Source: Christensenella sp. UBA3700
GTDB lineage: Bacteria; Bacillota; Clostridia; Christensenellales; UBA3700
DNA: 64,000 nt
Assembly: GCA_002372775.1 (NCBI GenBank)
Contig: DFIJ01000027.1
Coordinates: 1-64,000 of the forward strand
Direction: 5' to 3'
This document shows positions 34,101 through 44,837 of the stretch, one piece after another. The notes under the pieces are model-generated. The model saw nothing but the letters and a program-made list of their open reading frames with translations, did no database searches and was not told the origin of the DNA. A program made the position numbers and the translations under genes. Position 1 is the first letter of the stretch, and each line of letters opens with the position of its first letter.

Positions 34101-37100
34101 TTGGATTTGGTGCAGGTTTATTACTTATATCTGCTGGTATAGCTTCATTAGCTACTGCTTTAGCAGGTGGAGCTACTATAATTGTTGCTGGAATATCAGC
34201 AATTATATTGGGTATCCTACAATTAATACCGGATATAATGAAAGGTGTAGCTGAAATAATTAAAGGATTGTGTATAGCTATTCAGGAATGTGCACCATTG
34301 ATTGCTGAAACTATAGTTAAAACTTTATATGAGGTATTTAAAGTGTTAGCTACTTATAGCCCTCAATTAATTGAAGCATTAGCACAATTTATTATTGGAG
34401 TATTACAAGGATTAACTAAATGGGTACCTCAGATAATACAAAATGTGTTTGTATTATTAGATGCTATATTTACAGCAATAATAGATGCTATTAAAGTATT
34501 AGATCCTACTGTTATGATGCAGGGTGTTGCTTGTATTGGTATGTTGACTGCAATAATGATTGGCTTAGCTTCGTTATCTACAATGATACCACAAGCTGCT
34601 ATTGGTGTGTTAGGTTTTGGTGCTTTAGTTGCTGAACTTGCAGCTGTATTAGCGATACTTGGTGCTTTATCTAAGATACCAGGATTAAAAGACCTTGTGG
34701 GTGAAGGCGGTAATTTATTACAAGCTGTTGGAACCGCTATAGGTCAATTTATTGGTGGTATATTAGGTGGAATAGCATTAGGAGTAACTTCTGTATTACC
34801 AGAAGTAGCCGATAATCTATCGATGTTTATGGTTAATATACAACCATTCTTAGCAGGTGTTAAACAAATTTCACCTGATATTCTTGGAAAGATTGCATTA
34901 TTGTCTGGAGCTATCTTATTATTAGGAGCTTCAAGCTTTGTTGCACAAATATTGGAATTAATATCTATTGGAGGAGATTTAGCTAGCCTTGGTAAGAGTA
35001 TGTCTGATTTTATGATTAACATGCAACCATTCTTGGCTATAGCACCTACAATAGATCCTAAAATATTAGATGGTATAACAACTTTATCAAAAGCTATGTT
35101 AATACTATCAGCTGCTAATTTTGTTGATTCATTGACAAGTGTTGTTGGTTTCTTTGTTGGTGGACATTCATTAGCAGACTTTGGAAAACAGATCGCAGAA
35201 TTAGGTAATAGTTTAAAACAATTTGCTGATAATCTTGGAAATTTTGATGATCAACGAGTTAAGACTGTTGAATGCGCTGGTAAAGCTATTGTTGCTTTAG
35301 CTGAAGCAGCTCAAAAGATACCTAATGAAGGTGGTTTATGGTCATTTCTCGCTGGTGATAATAGTATTGCTAAATGGGGTGCCGAATTACCTGGACTTGG
35401 TGAACATTTAAAGAAATTTGTTGATAGTTTAGGAACATTTAGTGACGCTCAAGTGAATACTGTTCAAGCTGCTGGAGATGCAATATTAAAACTTGCTGGT
35501 GCTGCTGAAAAGATACCTGCTAAAGGTGGATTATGGGAAGCATTAGCTGGCGATAATTCTCTTGCAACATTTGGAAAAGATCTACCGGATTTAGCAAAGA
35601 ATTTAAATGCGTTTATAACTAATTTAGGTTCATTCGATGATGGTAAATTAAGGACTGTAGAAGCTGCTGGTAATGCGATAGTTAAACTTGCAGAAGCAGC
35701 TGAAAAGATACCTAATGAAGGTGGATTATGGGCTAAACTAGCTGGAGATAATTCTCTTGCTACATTTTCAAGTTATTTACCTGGATTAGGATCTGATTTA
35801 AATAGTTTTATAACTAATCTTGGAACATTTGATGAACCACAGATTAAAACAGTTCAAGCTGTTGGTGATGCGATAGTTAAACTTGCAGAAGCAGCTCAGA
35901 AGATACCTAATGAAGGTGGATTATGGGCTAAGATAGCGGGTGATAACTCCCTAGCTACATTTAGTGGATATTTACCTAAATTAGGTTCTGATATCGCTTC
36001 ATTCTTAACAAATTTAGGAACATTTAATGAAGCTCAGGTAGCGACAGTTACTTGTGTAGGAGATGCTATTGTTAAGTTAGCTGAAGCAGCTCAGAAGATA
36101 CCTAATGAAGGTGGATTATGGGCTAAGATAGCTGGTGATAACTCACTTGCTACATTCTCTGGATATTTACCTAAACTAGGTTCAGACTTAGCATCATTCT
36201 TATCTAATTTAGGAACATTCACAGACCAACAAGTGTCTACTGTTAAAGCAGCAGGAGATGCTATAGTTAACTTAGCTAATGCTGCTAATACTATACCTAA
36301 TGAAGGTGGATTATGGGCTAAGATATTTGGAGATAATTCGATATCTACATTTGCTGATAAATTACCGGGGGTAGGTTCAAATTTAAAAGCCTTTGCTACA
36401 AATTTAGGTACCTTTACTCAAAAGAGTGTTGATACTGTAGATTGTGCTTCAAAAGCAGTCCTAGCTATGTCACAATCAGCATCACAAATTCCTAAATCAG
36501 GTGGTTTAGCACAATTGTTTTCAGGTGATAATGATCTTGGAAAATTCTCTGAAAAATTTCCAGCCGTTGCAACTAACTTAAATAAATTTATGAGTAATAT
36601 TGGAACATTCGGAACAAATCAAGTTGAAACATGTAGAATAGCGGTTGAAGCAATGGGAATACTTGCTGGTATGAGTGCTTTAGATGTTAAGAGTACAGGA
36701 AAAGCTCTTGAAGAATTCGGTGCTTGTGCTATATCATTCTCATATAAATTAAAAGAATTTATAGCAAGTATGTCTGGAGTTGGTTCAAATACTTTAGCAG
36801 ATGCTATTGATAAAACGACTCAATTAATTGCTATGGCTAAACAACTTGGTGCTGAAAATATTATTGGATTAGCAACATTTGCTGTAACATTAAAAACTTT
36901 AGCAAATAATGGCGTTCGTAGTTTCGTAGATGCTTTTACATCTATGGATCCACAAAGACAAGTTGCGGAAGGTATTACAAACATTATTAATGCATTATTA
37001 CATGCAGCTGAAGGAAAGAAATGGGAAGTTGAAAATAAATTTAACTCAATTGGTTGGGCAGGTGTTAATGCTCTAAGCAGTTGGGATATGGTTAATGCTG

Positions 37101-37723
37101 CTGAGAGAGCTGGTGCTAACTTTGTTCAAGGATTCGCTAGAGGTATTTATAATAATCAATATCTCGCTAGAAATGCTGGTAGTTCAGTTGGTCAAGCAGC
37201 TTTAAATGCAGCTAAGTCTGCAATTGATGCTCATTCACCATCTAGAGAAGCAGAAAAATTAGGTAATTTCTTTGATTTAGGTTTAGTTAAAGGTATTATG
37301 AACTTTGCTTCTAAAGTTTATACATCAGCACATTCTGTTGGCGAACAGGCTAGAGAAGGACTATCAAAAGCTATAACCAGAATATCTGATATGGTAGAAG
37401 GAGGAATGGATACTAATCCAGTAATTCGTCCTGTATTAGATTTAGATGGTGTAAGTAATGGTTTAAATTCTATGAATTCTATGTTTGGCTCAATGACCCC
37501 AGCCCTTGCTGGCAATTTAGGAGCCATCTCAAATGGAATGCGTGGAAGAAATCAAAATGGAAATTCTGATGTAGTTTCCGCTATAGATAAATTACGTAAT
37601 AGCTTAGGTAATGCTAAGGGAGATACGTATAATATTGATGGAATCACATATGATGATGGTTCTGAAATAGCAGAAGCAGTTAAGACATTAGTCCATGCTG
37701 CTAAAGTAGAAAGGAGGAGGTAA
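31099..37723 (+). CDS. Tape measure protein, +1 frameshift at CGG codon 178
   Basis: About 2207 residues; sets tail length and fills the tube until ejection. CGG at 31630 is in frame; zero-frame reading ends three codons later. Skipping the C gives GGA and joins VAAIKGVANVAAISGANANQ and ALSAGYVKLIDWKSIENAQM, the continuous N-terminal signature of tape measures. Later parts: hydrophobic repeats with 'MSWPEIGRGLAAMGGALAELV' (33.2-33.9 kb), putative membrane segments (33.9-34.3 kb), seven units of about 65 residues with IPNEGGLW and GDNSLATF (35.2-36.6 kb) and a C-terminal IDAHSPSREAEKLGNFFDLG motif. The virion cannot be built without the shift. Confidence 0.92.
35190..36620 (+). repeat. Seven ~65-residue repeats within the tape measure
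   Basis: Units of about 195 bases, each encoding ...IP(N/A)(E/K)GGLWxxLAGDNSLATF...LGTF. Units 3-6 are nearly identical; the outer ones diverge. Copy-number change here would alter tail length in steps of about 65 residues. Confidence 0.8.
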
Positions 37724-37726
37724 TAA

Positions 37727-40591
37727 ATGGCTAGAGCCTATAGAAATATTTATTATACTGTTAAAAAAGGCGATACATTATGGGCAATTGCTAAACGTTT
37801 CTTAGGAAATGGGGCAAGATATCCTAAAATTGCGGCTTGGAATAATATTTCAAATCCGAATTTAATTTATCCAGGCCAAAGATTTATAGTTGGTACTGAA
37901 GAATATGATGATAGTTCTTCATCAACTCCAGCGCCAGCTCCTTCTTCTTCAAGTTCTGGTACACAAACAACCGTAAAAAAAGTATCAATACCAACACCAG
38001 CAAATGCGGGCGCTGTAACAATATATAGTTTTGGTTTACAATCAGGAACTGATAGGACAGTATTTGTTACTTGGGGTTGGGGTAGAGGTAATACTGATCA
38101 CTATGAAGTTATTTGGTATTATCGAACGGCAAATGGGCATGATTTTGTTGGTGCAGAAAATAATACAAAACATTGTGAATCAACATTCAATGCTCCTGCT
38201 AATGCACTAGCAGTTAAAGTTAAGATTATGCCACATTCTACAACATATAAAGTTAATAATCAAGATGTTAAACATTGGGTTGGAAGTTGGTCACAACTTA
38301 AAACATATACGTTTGAAGAAGCAAAACCAACTACTCCAGGAACACCCGCTGTTACAATCGATGATTTTAAATTAACTGCTGAATTAATAAATATTAATAA
38401 TGACACTGGAAAAATTGAATTTGAAATTGTACGTGATGATTCATATGTATTTAATCGTGCAACAGTTAATGTTCATACAAATTCAGCATCTTATTCATGT
38501 AATATTAATGCTGGTGGACGATATAAAGTTAGAGCTAGAGCATATAAAAAGACAAATAGTTCTATTTATTCTGAATGGGGTCAATATTCTAATAATCAAG
38601 GAACAAAACCCGGTACCCCACCAGGATTAAAAACCGTTAGAGCTAATTCTAAAACTGAAATATATGTAGAATGGAATACTACACAAAATACTGATAGTTA
38701 TGATATAGAATATACTACTGATAAAGCGTACTTTGATGTATCTACTAATACAACAGTTGTTACTGGTCTTCATGGTACATCTCATATATTAACTGGTCTT
38801 GACACAGGTAAAACTTATTATGTAAGGATACGTGCAGTAAATCAAAATGGAGAATCTAGTTGGTCTCCTTATAAATCTACAGTTATTGGTTCTAAACCAG
38901 ATGCACCAACAACATGGTCTTCAAATACTACGGCAATGGTTGGTGAAGAAGTATTATTATTCTGGGTTCATAATGCTGAAGATGGCTCTACAGAAACGTA
39001 TGCACAATTAGAATTAATAATAAATGGTGTTAGATATACTAGAGATATCACTAATGCTCAGTATGCTGATGAAGATCATAAAGATGATGTTAAAGTATTT
39101 AATTTAACACAAAATTATAGACAATTATTAACACGTGATACCAAAGTATTATGGAGAGTTAGAACAGCCGGTATAACTAAAGAATATGGTGAATGGTCAA
39201 CACAAAGACAAATAGAAATATTTGACCCACCTACTGTTGAAGTATCTATGCGTGATAAAAATAATAATCAAATATATGTTGTTAATGAATTTCCATTTTA
39301 TATAAAGGCTTTACCTGGACCTGCTAGCCAAACACCAGTTGGATATCATGTAAGTATAATGTCTAATAGTGATTATGATACTACAGATAGAATAGGTAAT
39401 CCTATGCATGTTAGTAAAGGAGATTTAGTATTTTCTAAATACTATGATATAACAGGACAAACATTAGCACTTGAAATGAGACCTAATTTAGTAGATTTAG
39501 AGAATAGTGCATCATATACATTGAATGTTACTGTATCTATGGATTCTGGTTTAACAGCATCACAAGATTATGCATTTAGTGTAACATTTGCTGATACTAT
39601 ATATACTCCTAAAGCAGAAGTTGGATATGATAAATCTAATTATACAGCATATATACGTCCTTATTGTACACATACCCCAGTTAAATTTAAAAGAGCAGTT
39701 TCTTCTGGAAGAGGAAGCTCTGATGATACAGAATGGGGAATAAGATATTATGTTCGTGATACATTTATTAATATTTCTGAAAGAGGTTATTTACTTGGTG
39801 ATGCTTATTATGAAGATGGCGATTATTGGTGGATTCGATATTACGATGATGATACTGGAGAATGGGTAGAACGAGAAGATAGAAAACGTTTGTATACTAT
39901 TTATGAAGGTAAAGATGATCATGGTAATAAAGTTCAATATATTGAATATGTTGGCGATGAAGAATTAGTACCTAATGTTAAATTATCAGTATATAGAAGA
40001 GAGTTTGATGGTTCTTTCACAGAAATTGGAAAAGATTTAGAAAATTTAAAGAAAACTTTTGTGACCGATCCTCATCCAGCTTTAGATTTTGCTAGATATA
40101 GAATTGTAGCAGAAGATCAACAAACTGGTGCAATTAGTTATACTGATACTGCTGCTTATCCAACACAAGAAAAAGCAATCATTATACAATGGGATGAACA
40201 ATGGAGTACATTTGATGTTGATAATGAAACTACAAAATTAGAAGATCAACCTTGGTCTGGTTCATTAGTTCGTTTACCATATAATATTAATGTTTCTAAT
40301 AAGAATAGTAAAGATGTTGAAATGACTAATTATGTCGGTCGTAAGCATCCAGTTTCTTATTATGGAACACAATTAGGTGAAACAGCAACATGGCAAACTA
40401 CTATACCAATGGATGATAAAGAAACACTTTATACTTTACGTAGATTATCTGTTTATATGGGTAATGTATATGTAAGAGAACCATCAGGTAGTGGTTATTG
40501 GGCACATATTGGTGTTTCGTTTAGTCAAACACATAGAGAAACAACAATACCTGTAACATTTGAAGTAACAAGAGTAGAAGGAGGTGCATAA
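37727..40591 (+). CDS. LysM and FN3 tail protein (distal tail/baseplate)
   Basis: 954 residues. Residues 8-55 are a LysM domain (YYTVKKGDTLWAIAKRFLG, then NLIYPGQRFIV), which binds peptidoglycan; a Ser/Pro-rich linker follows. Fibronectin type III-like units lie at about 190-290 and 295-388 (WNTTQNTDSYDIEYTT, LTGLDTGKTYYVRIRAVNQNGESSW). The C-terminal third resembles distal tail proteins that ring the tail tip. It follows the tape measure by three bases and probably combines Dit function with wall binding. AAAGGAGGAGG before its ATG. Confidence 0.82.
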   Translation: MARAYRNIYYTVKKGDTLWAIAKRFLGNGARYPKIAAWNNISNPNLIYPGQRFIVGTEEYDDSSSSTPAPAPSSSSSGTQTTVKKVSIPTPANAGAVTIYSFGLQSGTDRTVFVTWGWGRGNTDHYEVIWYYRTANGHDFVGAENNTKHCESTFNAPANALAVKVKIMPHSTTYKVNNQDVKHWVGSWSQLKTYTFEEAKPTTPGTPAVTIDDFKLTAELININNDTGKIEFEIVRDDSYVFNRATVNVHTNSASYSCNINAGGRYKVRARAYKKTNSSIYSEWGQYSNNQGTKPGTPPGLKTVRANSKTEIYVEWNTTQNTDSYDIEYTTDKAYFDVSTNTTVVTGLHGTSHILTGLDTGKTYYVRIRAVNQNGESSWSPYKSTVIGSKPDAPTTWSSNTTAMVGEEVLLFWVHNAEDGSTETYAQLELIINGVRYTRDITNAQYADEDHKDDVKVFNLTQNYRQLLTRDTKVLWRVRTAGITKEYGEWSTQRQIEIFDPPTVEVSMRDKNNNQIYVVNEFPFYIKALPGPASQTPVGYHVSIMSNSDYDTTDRIGNPMHVSKGDLVFSKYYDITGQTLALEMRPNLVDLENSASYTLNVTVSMDSGLTASQDYAFSVTFADTIYTPKAEVGYDKSNYTAYIRPYCTHTPVKFKRAVSSGRGSSDDTEWGIRYYVRDTFINISERGYLLGDAYYEDGDYWWIRYYDDDTGEWVEREDRKRLYTIYEGKDDHGNKVQYIEYVGDEELVPNVKLSVYRREFDGSFTEIGKDLENLKKTFVTDPHPALDFARYRIVAEDQQTGAISYTDTAAYPTQEKAIIIQWDEQWSTFDVDNETTKLEDQPWSGSLVRLPYNINVSNKNSKDVEMTNYVGRKHPVSYYGTQLGETATWQTTIPMDDKETLYTLRRLSVYMGNVYVREPSGSGYWAHIGVSFSQTHRETTIPVTFEVTRVEGGA

Positions 40592-40592
40592 T

Positions 40593-41660
40593 ATGGTTGA
40601 CTGGACACAATCTATGCAACAGACTTTTGAATACTATATAGTAGATCCTGGAACATGGAAAGAAGTTAGACGTATTGATACTGTACTTTCTTCTAATATA
40701 GATAGAGATGCTACAACTGATACATTAGAAACAGCAACCATAAATGTTACTGAAACTCTTGGAGAATGTTATGTTCGTATATACCTCATAACAATTCAAA
40801 ATGGAATTACAGAAAAGCATTGTTTAGGGACATTTCTTGTACAAACTCCTAATTTAAGTTTTAATGGATATCGTCAAGATTTGTCTCTTGATGCTTATTC
40901 ACCATTAGTAGAATTAAAAGAAAAGAATCCGCCTATTGGTTATTCAATTCTTAAAGATGAGTATATATTAGATAATGCATATCGTATTGTTAGGGAAAGT
41001 GTTAGAGCACCAGTAATACCTCCTGAATTAGAAGATAACACAAAGAAATTAAAAGATGATTTTGTAGCTAATTTAGATGAAAATTGGTGTCATTTTATTA
41101 TAGATTTAATTGATAATGCAAATTATGAATTAAGACTTGACGAAAAAAGTCAAATTATGTTTGCTGTTAAACAAAAACCAGCAGCTATGAAACCAGTTTA
41201 TACTTTTAATGATGATAATAGTTCTATATTATTACCAGAAATAAGTGTAAATAGAGATTTATATGGTATACCAAATGTTGTTGAAGTTATTTATACAGCA
41301 AGTAGGCATAATTATTCAGCTAGAGTAGTAAATAACAATCCTGATAGTCCTGTTTCTGTCAAAAGTAGAGGACGTGAAATAGTTCATAGAGTTGTTAATC
41401 CTAATATGGGTGGTATGCCATCTCAACTACAAGTTGAAAATTATGCTAAACGTACTCTAGAAGAATTATCTTCTTTAGAGTATACTGTGAGTTTTTCTCA
41501 TGGTTATTGTGGAACTAGATTAGGTGATTGTGTTAGATTAAATTATAAAAAAGCTGGTATAGAGGATATTAAAGCTAAAATAATTTCGCAATCAATTACA
41601 TGTAAAACTGGTTGTCAAGTAACAGAGAAAGCTACATTTACTACAAATTTATGGAGGTGA
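40593..41660 (+). CDS. Tail hub protein (XkdQ/gp44-like)
   Basis: 355 residues from ATG 40593 (GGAGGTGC before it). An early FEYYIVDPGTWKEVRRIDTVLSSNIDRD and a later DAYSPLVELKEKNPP, NVVEVIYTAS and HGYCGTRLGDCVRLNY follow the order of T4 gp27/PBSX XkdQ-type hub domains at the tail tip. It sits between the distal tail and fibre genes, as expected. No peptidase domain is evident. Confidence 0.8.
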   Translation: MVDWTQSMQQTFEYYIVDPGTWKEVRRIDTVLSSNIDRDATTDTLETATINVTETLGECYVRIYLITIQNGITEKHCLGTFLVQTPNLSFNGYRQDLSLDAYSPLVELKEKNPPIGYSILKDEYILDNAYRIVRESVRAPVIPPELEDNTKKLKDDFVANLDENWCHFIIDLIDNANYELRLDEKSQIMFAVKQKPAAMKPVYTFNDDNSSILLPEISVNRDLYGIPNVVEVIYTASRHNYSARVVNNNPDSPVSVKSRGREIVHRVVNPNMGGMPSQLQVENYAKRTLEELSSLEYTVSFSHGYCGTRLGDCVRLNYKKAGIEDIKAKIISQSITCKTGCQVTEKATFTTNLWR

Positions 41661-41666
41661 TAATTT

Positions 41667-44600
41667 ATGGCTTTATCTAATCAATTGTTATCTGAATTTG
41701 CAAAGATAACAAACGATAAGAGCAAAGAACAAGAAAACACAACTGCTTATGGTGAAGTTGTTAGAGTCGGTTCTGATAGCTTTGTACGTATAGATGGGTC
41801 TGAATTATTGACCCCCTTTGAAAGAACTGTAACAGTTAAACAAGGTGATAGAGTAAGACTTAAAGTTGAAAATCACTCTGTTACTGTTACTGGTAATTTA
41901 TCAGATCCTTCTTATAGTTCATCTGATGGCGAATCAGATCATGGAAAAATAGAAGAGTTTGATATAATAATTTCACATAAAATTACTACTGATGAAATTT
42001 ATGCAATTACTGGTTACTTTGAACAAATACAAGCTATTATCGCTAATATTGAAGAATTACATGCAGTATATGCTGAAATTGAAGAATTAAAAGCTACTTA
42101 TGCTACAATTGATCATTTGAATGCTGAAGATATGAAAGTTATTAATGCTGAAATAGAAAAGATTAAATCTGAAATAATAGAATCTAGTCATATATCAGCA
42201 GATGATTTAGATGCTGTTCGAGCATATTTTAATAATGTGCAAGCATATAATGCTGATTTTGTTTATGTTTCAGCAGAAGTTATCAAAGCATTAAAAGCAG
42301 AATTAGAAGAATTAGATGTAGAACATCTTAATGCTCGTTATGCACAAATAGATTTTGCTAATATTGGTCGAGCAGCTATTAACAAACTTAAAGCTAACTT
42401 TGCCGATATAGATTTAGCAAATATTACAGTTGCAGCAATCGATAATTTAACTGCTAAAATGGTAAATATCGATTTTGCTACGATTAATCAAGCTACTATT
42501 GATTCATTAAAAGCTAAGTATGCTGAAATAGATTTTAGTAATATCGGTATGGCTGCTATAGAAAAATTATTCACAGATTCTGGTATAATTAAAGATTTAA
42601 TTGTAGAACAAGGTAAAATTACTGGAGAATTAGTTGGTGTTACAATTAAAGGAGATTTAATAGAAGGTAATACAATCAAAGCAGACAAATTAGTTGTTTT
42701 AGGCGAAGACGGTATATATTATAAACTTAATATTGATGGTCTTGATCATATAAGTACTTCTGAAGCTGCTAAATTTGTATTACTAACTGAAGAACCAGAT
42801 GATTGGGAAGAAAATTATAAAGATTATTATAAAATAGTAAATAATGAATATGTGCATTTAACTGATATTGAAGCCCCAACATTTCAAACTAATACGTTTT
42901 ATAAATTAAGTTCAACTTATCAAAATGGATTGGATGGAACCAATATTATAGCGCAATCAGTAACTGCTGATAAAATTAGAGTTTCTGATTTAGTTGCTTT
43001 TGGAGCTACAATTGGTGGTTTTGATATTGATACTCATTCTATTCATTCACATTTGAAAACTTCTGCAACATCTAATGCACAAGGTTTGTATTTAAATGAT
43101 TCTGGAGAAATGGCTGTTGGTGATGCTAATCGTTTTATGAAATATTTCTATGATCAAGCAACAAATACCTATAAATTAGAGATAAAAGCTGATAGTATAA
43201 GATTTGATTCTGGAACTAAAGATTTAAAACAAACCATAGATGATATGAAAAGTGATATTCAAGATGCACAATCAGCTTTAAGTTTAACTATCAAATCTAT
43301 TCAAACACAATATGCACGAAATCAAGATAATACAACTGCTCCAACAAGTGGTTGGTCTACAGACACACCAAGATGGCAACAAGGTTATTATATTTGGGCT
43401 AAAAATATTGTTACCTTTAACGATGACACTACTCGTGAGGATAACCCAGTATGTATCACTGGTAATACAGGTCCTCAAGGAAACCCTGGACAAAGTGGTG
43501 ATGATGGTTTAGGTATTAAATCAATTGTTGAACAATATTATTTATCTACAAGTAACACAACTCGTTCTGGTGGTTCTTGGAGTACTAATATGCCACAATG
43601 GGAAGAAAACAAATTTATATGGATGCGTATGAAAATCGAATGGACATATGATGGTACAACTGTATACCAAACGACTTATACTGATCCATTTTTAGCAGAA
43701 GCTTTAAATACATCACATGAAGAAATTAATAATATTAATAATAAGATTAATAAATGGATTCAATCAGTTGATGTATATTATAATACAAGTGATGGATTAA
43801 TAGCACCTGTTGAAGGATGGATTACTAATTATCCGTCTGGGATGAGAGGTAAAAATTTATGGATTAAAAACATTGTTAATTATTCTGATGGTACTTATTC
43901 AGAAATGTTACCACGTTGCGTTGATCAATTTTCATCACCAACAATACCAAGCGTAACATTAATAACCCAAAGTGAATTTCCATATAATTTTCAAAAGAGT
44001 GGAGATTGGTATATTAATACTAATCAAAATCAAAATAGTAGTACTTGTCAATCTACATTTAGGATTTATTCTTCTACTGGATATGCAAAACTTAAAATTA
44101 TATATGAACAAGATTCTGAATTATATTGTGATTATCTAACCATTAATGGTGTTTCTACAGCGGGCAAATCTAGTGGTGAAGTTTATGTTAATTTATCTTC
44201 TGGTAATAATGACATAATAATTAAATACACTAAAGATGGTTCTGTACATACTGGTACAGATACTGGTCGTGTAAGATTTGAAATAGCACAAAAGGGATTG
44301 AACAATTTTTATAATCAATATTATCTTTCAGATAGCGGAGCTTCAATAACTGGTGGCAGCTGGGTTAATTATGTTCCAACCATAAATGATAAAACTAAAT
44401 ATTTGTGGAAACGTGAAAGAATGGAATGGGATACAAATGCTATAACTTATAGTGATGCTTATTTAATAAATTCATGCTATATAAATGTTAGTGAAACATT
44501 AAAAGAAATTGAACGTTCTTTAAATACAACTTTTGGAACAACGGCTAATGGTTGGGAGATGGCATTTAATATATTAACACAAAATTTTAATAATTTAAAT

Positions 44601-44837
44601 AGATACATTAGATTTGAAAATGGTAACATAGTTCTTGGTGAAGAAGGAAATGCTGTTACATTAAAAATAGAAAATGATATAATAGGATTTTATCAATGGG
44701 GACAAAGAGTTGCTTATTTGTCAGATGGCGAATTGCAAGTAACTAATGCGAAGATTATGACACAATTGAATCTTGGAAACTTTGCATTTGTTCCTGGTAA
44801 ATCTGGAAATTTAACATTTAAGAAGGTGGTGAATTAG
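41667..44837 (+). CDS. Tail fibre/spike protein with long repeat helix and collagen-like motif
   Basis: 1056 residues. Residues 25-90 look like an OB-type tail-tip domain (EVVRVGSDSFVRIDGSELL). Residues 105-330 are repeats of about 18-22 residues (IDxANIxxAAIDxLxAxxAD), predicted as a long fibrous shaft. A short collagen-like GNTGPQGNPGQSGDDG lies near 603-618, and W-rich beta modules (GGSWSTNMPQWEENKFIWMRM) follow. It is probably the central tail fibre or anti-receptor carrier. GGAGGTGATA before the ATG. Confidence 0.8.
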   Translation: MALSNQLLSEFAKITNDKSKEQENTTAYGEVVRVGSDSFVRIDGSELLTPFERTVTVKQGDRVRLKVENHSVTVTGNLSDPSYSSSDGESDHGKIEEFDIIISHKITTDEIYAITGYFEQIQAIIANIEELHAVYAEIEELKATYATIDHLNAEDMKVINAEIEKIKSEIIESSHISADDLDAVRAYFNNVQAYNADFVYVSAEVIKALKAELEELDVEHLNARYAQIDFANIGRAAINKLKANFADIDLANITVAAIDNLTAKMVNIDFATINQATIDSLKAKYAEIDFSNIGMAAIEKLFTDSGIIKDLIVEQGKITGELVGVTIKGDLIEGNTIKADKLVVLGEDGIYYKLNIDGLDHISTSEAAKFVLLTEEPDDWEENYKDYYKIVNNEYVHLTDIEAPTFQTNTFYKLSSTYQNGLDGTNIIAQSVTADKIRVSDLVAFGATIGGFDIDTHSIHSHLKTSATSNAQGLYLNDSGEMAVGDANRFMKYFYDQATNTYKLEIKADSIRFDSGTKDLKQTIDDMKSDIQDAQSALSLTIKSIQTQYARNQDNTTAPTSGWSTDTPRWQQGYYIWAKNIVTFNDDTTREDNPVCITGNTGPQGNPGQSGDDGLGIKSIVEQYYLSTSNTTRSGGSWSTNMPQWEENKFIWMRMKIEWTYDGTTVYQTTYTDPFLAEALNTSHEEINNINNKINKWIQSVDVYYNTSDGLIAPVEGWITNYPSGMRGKNLWIKNIVNYSDGTYSEMLPRCVDQFSSPTIPSVTLITQSEFPYNFQKSGDWYINTNQNQNSSTCQSTFRIYSSTGYAKLKIIYEQDSELYCDYLTINGVSTAGKSSGEVYVNLSSGNNDIIIKYTKDGSVHTGTDTGRVRFEIAQKGLNNFYNQYYLSDSGASITGGSWVNYVPTINDKTKYLWKRERMEWDTNAITYSDAYLINSCYINVSETLKEIERSLNTTFGTTANGWEMAFNILTQNFNNLNRYIRFENGNIVLGEEGNAVTLKIENDIIGFYQWGQRVAYLSDGELQVTNAKIMTQLNLGNFAFVPGKSGNLTFKKVVN

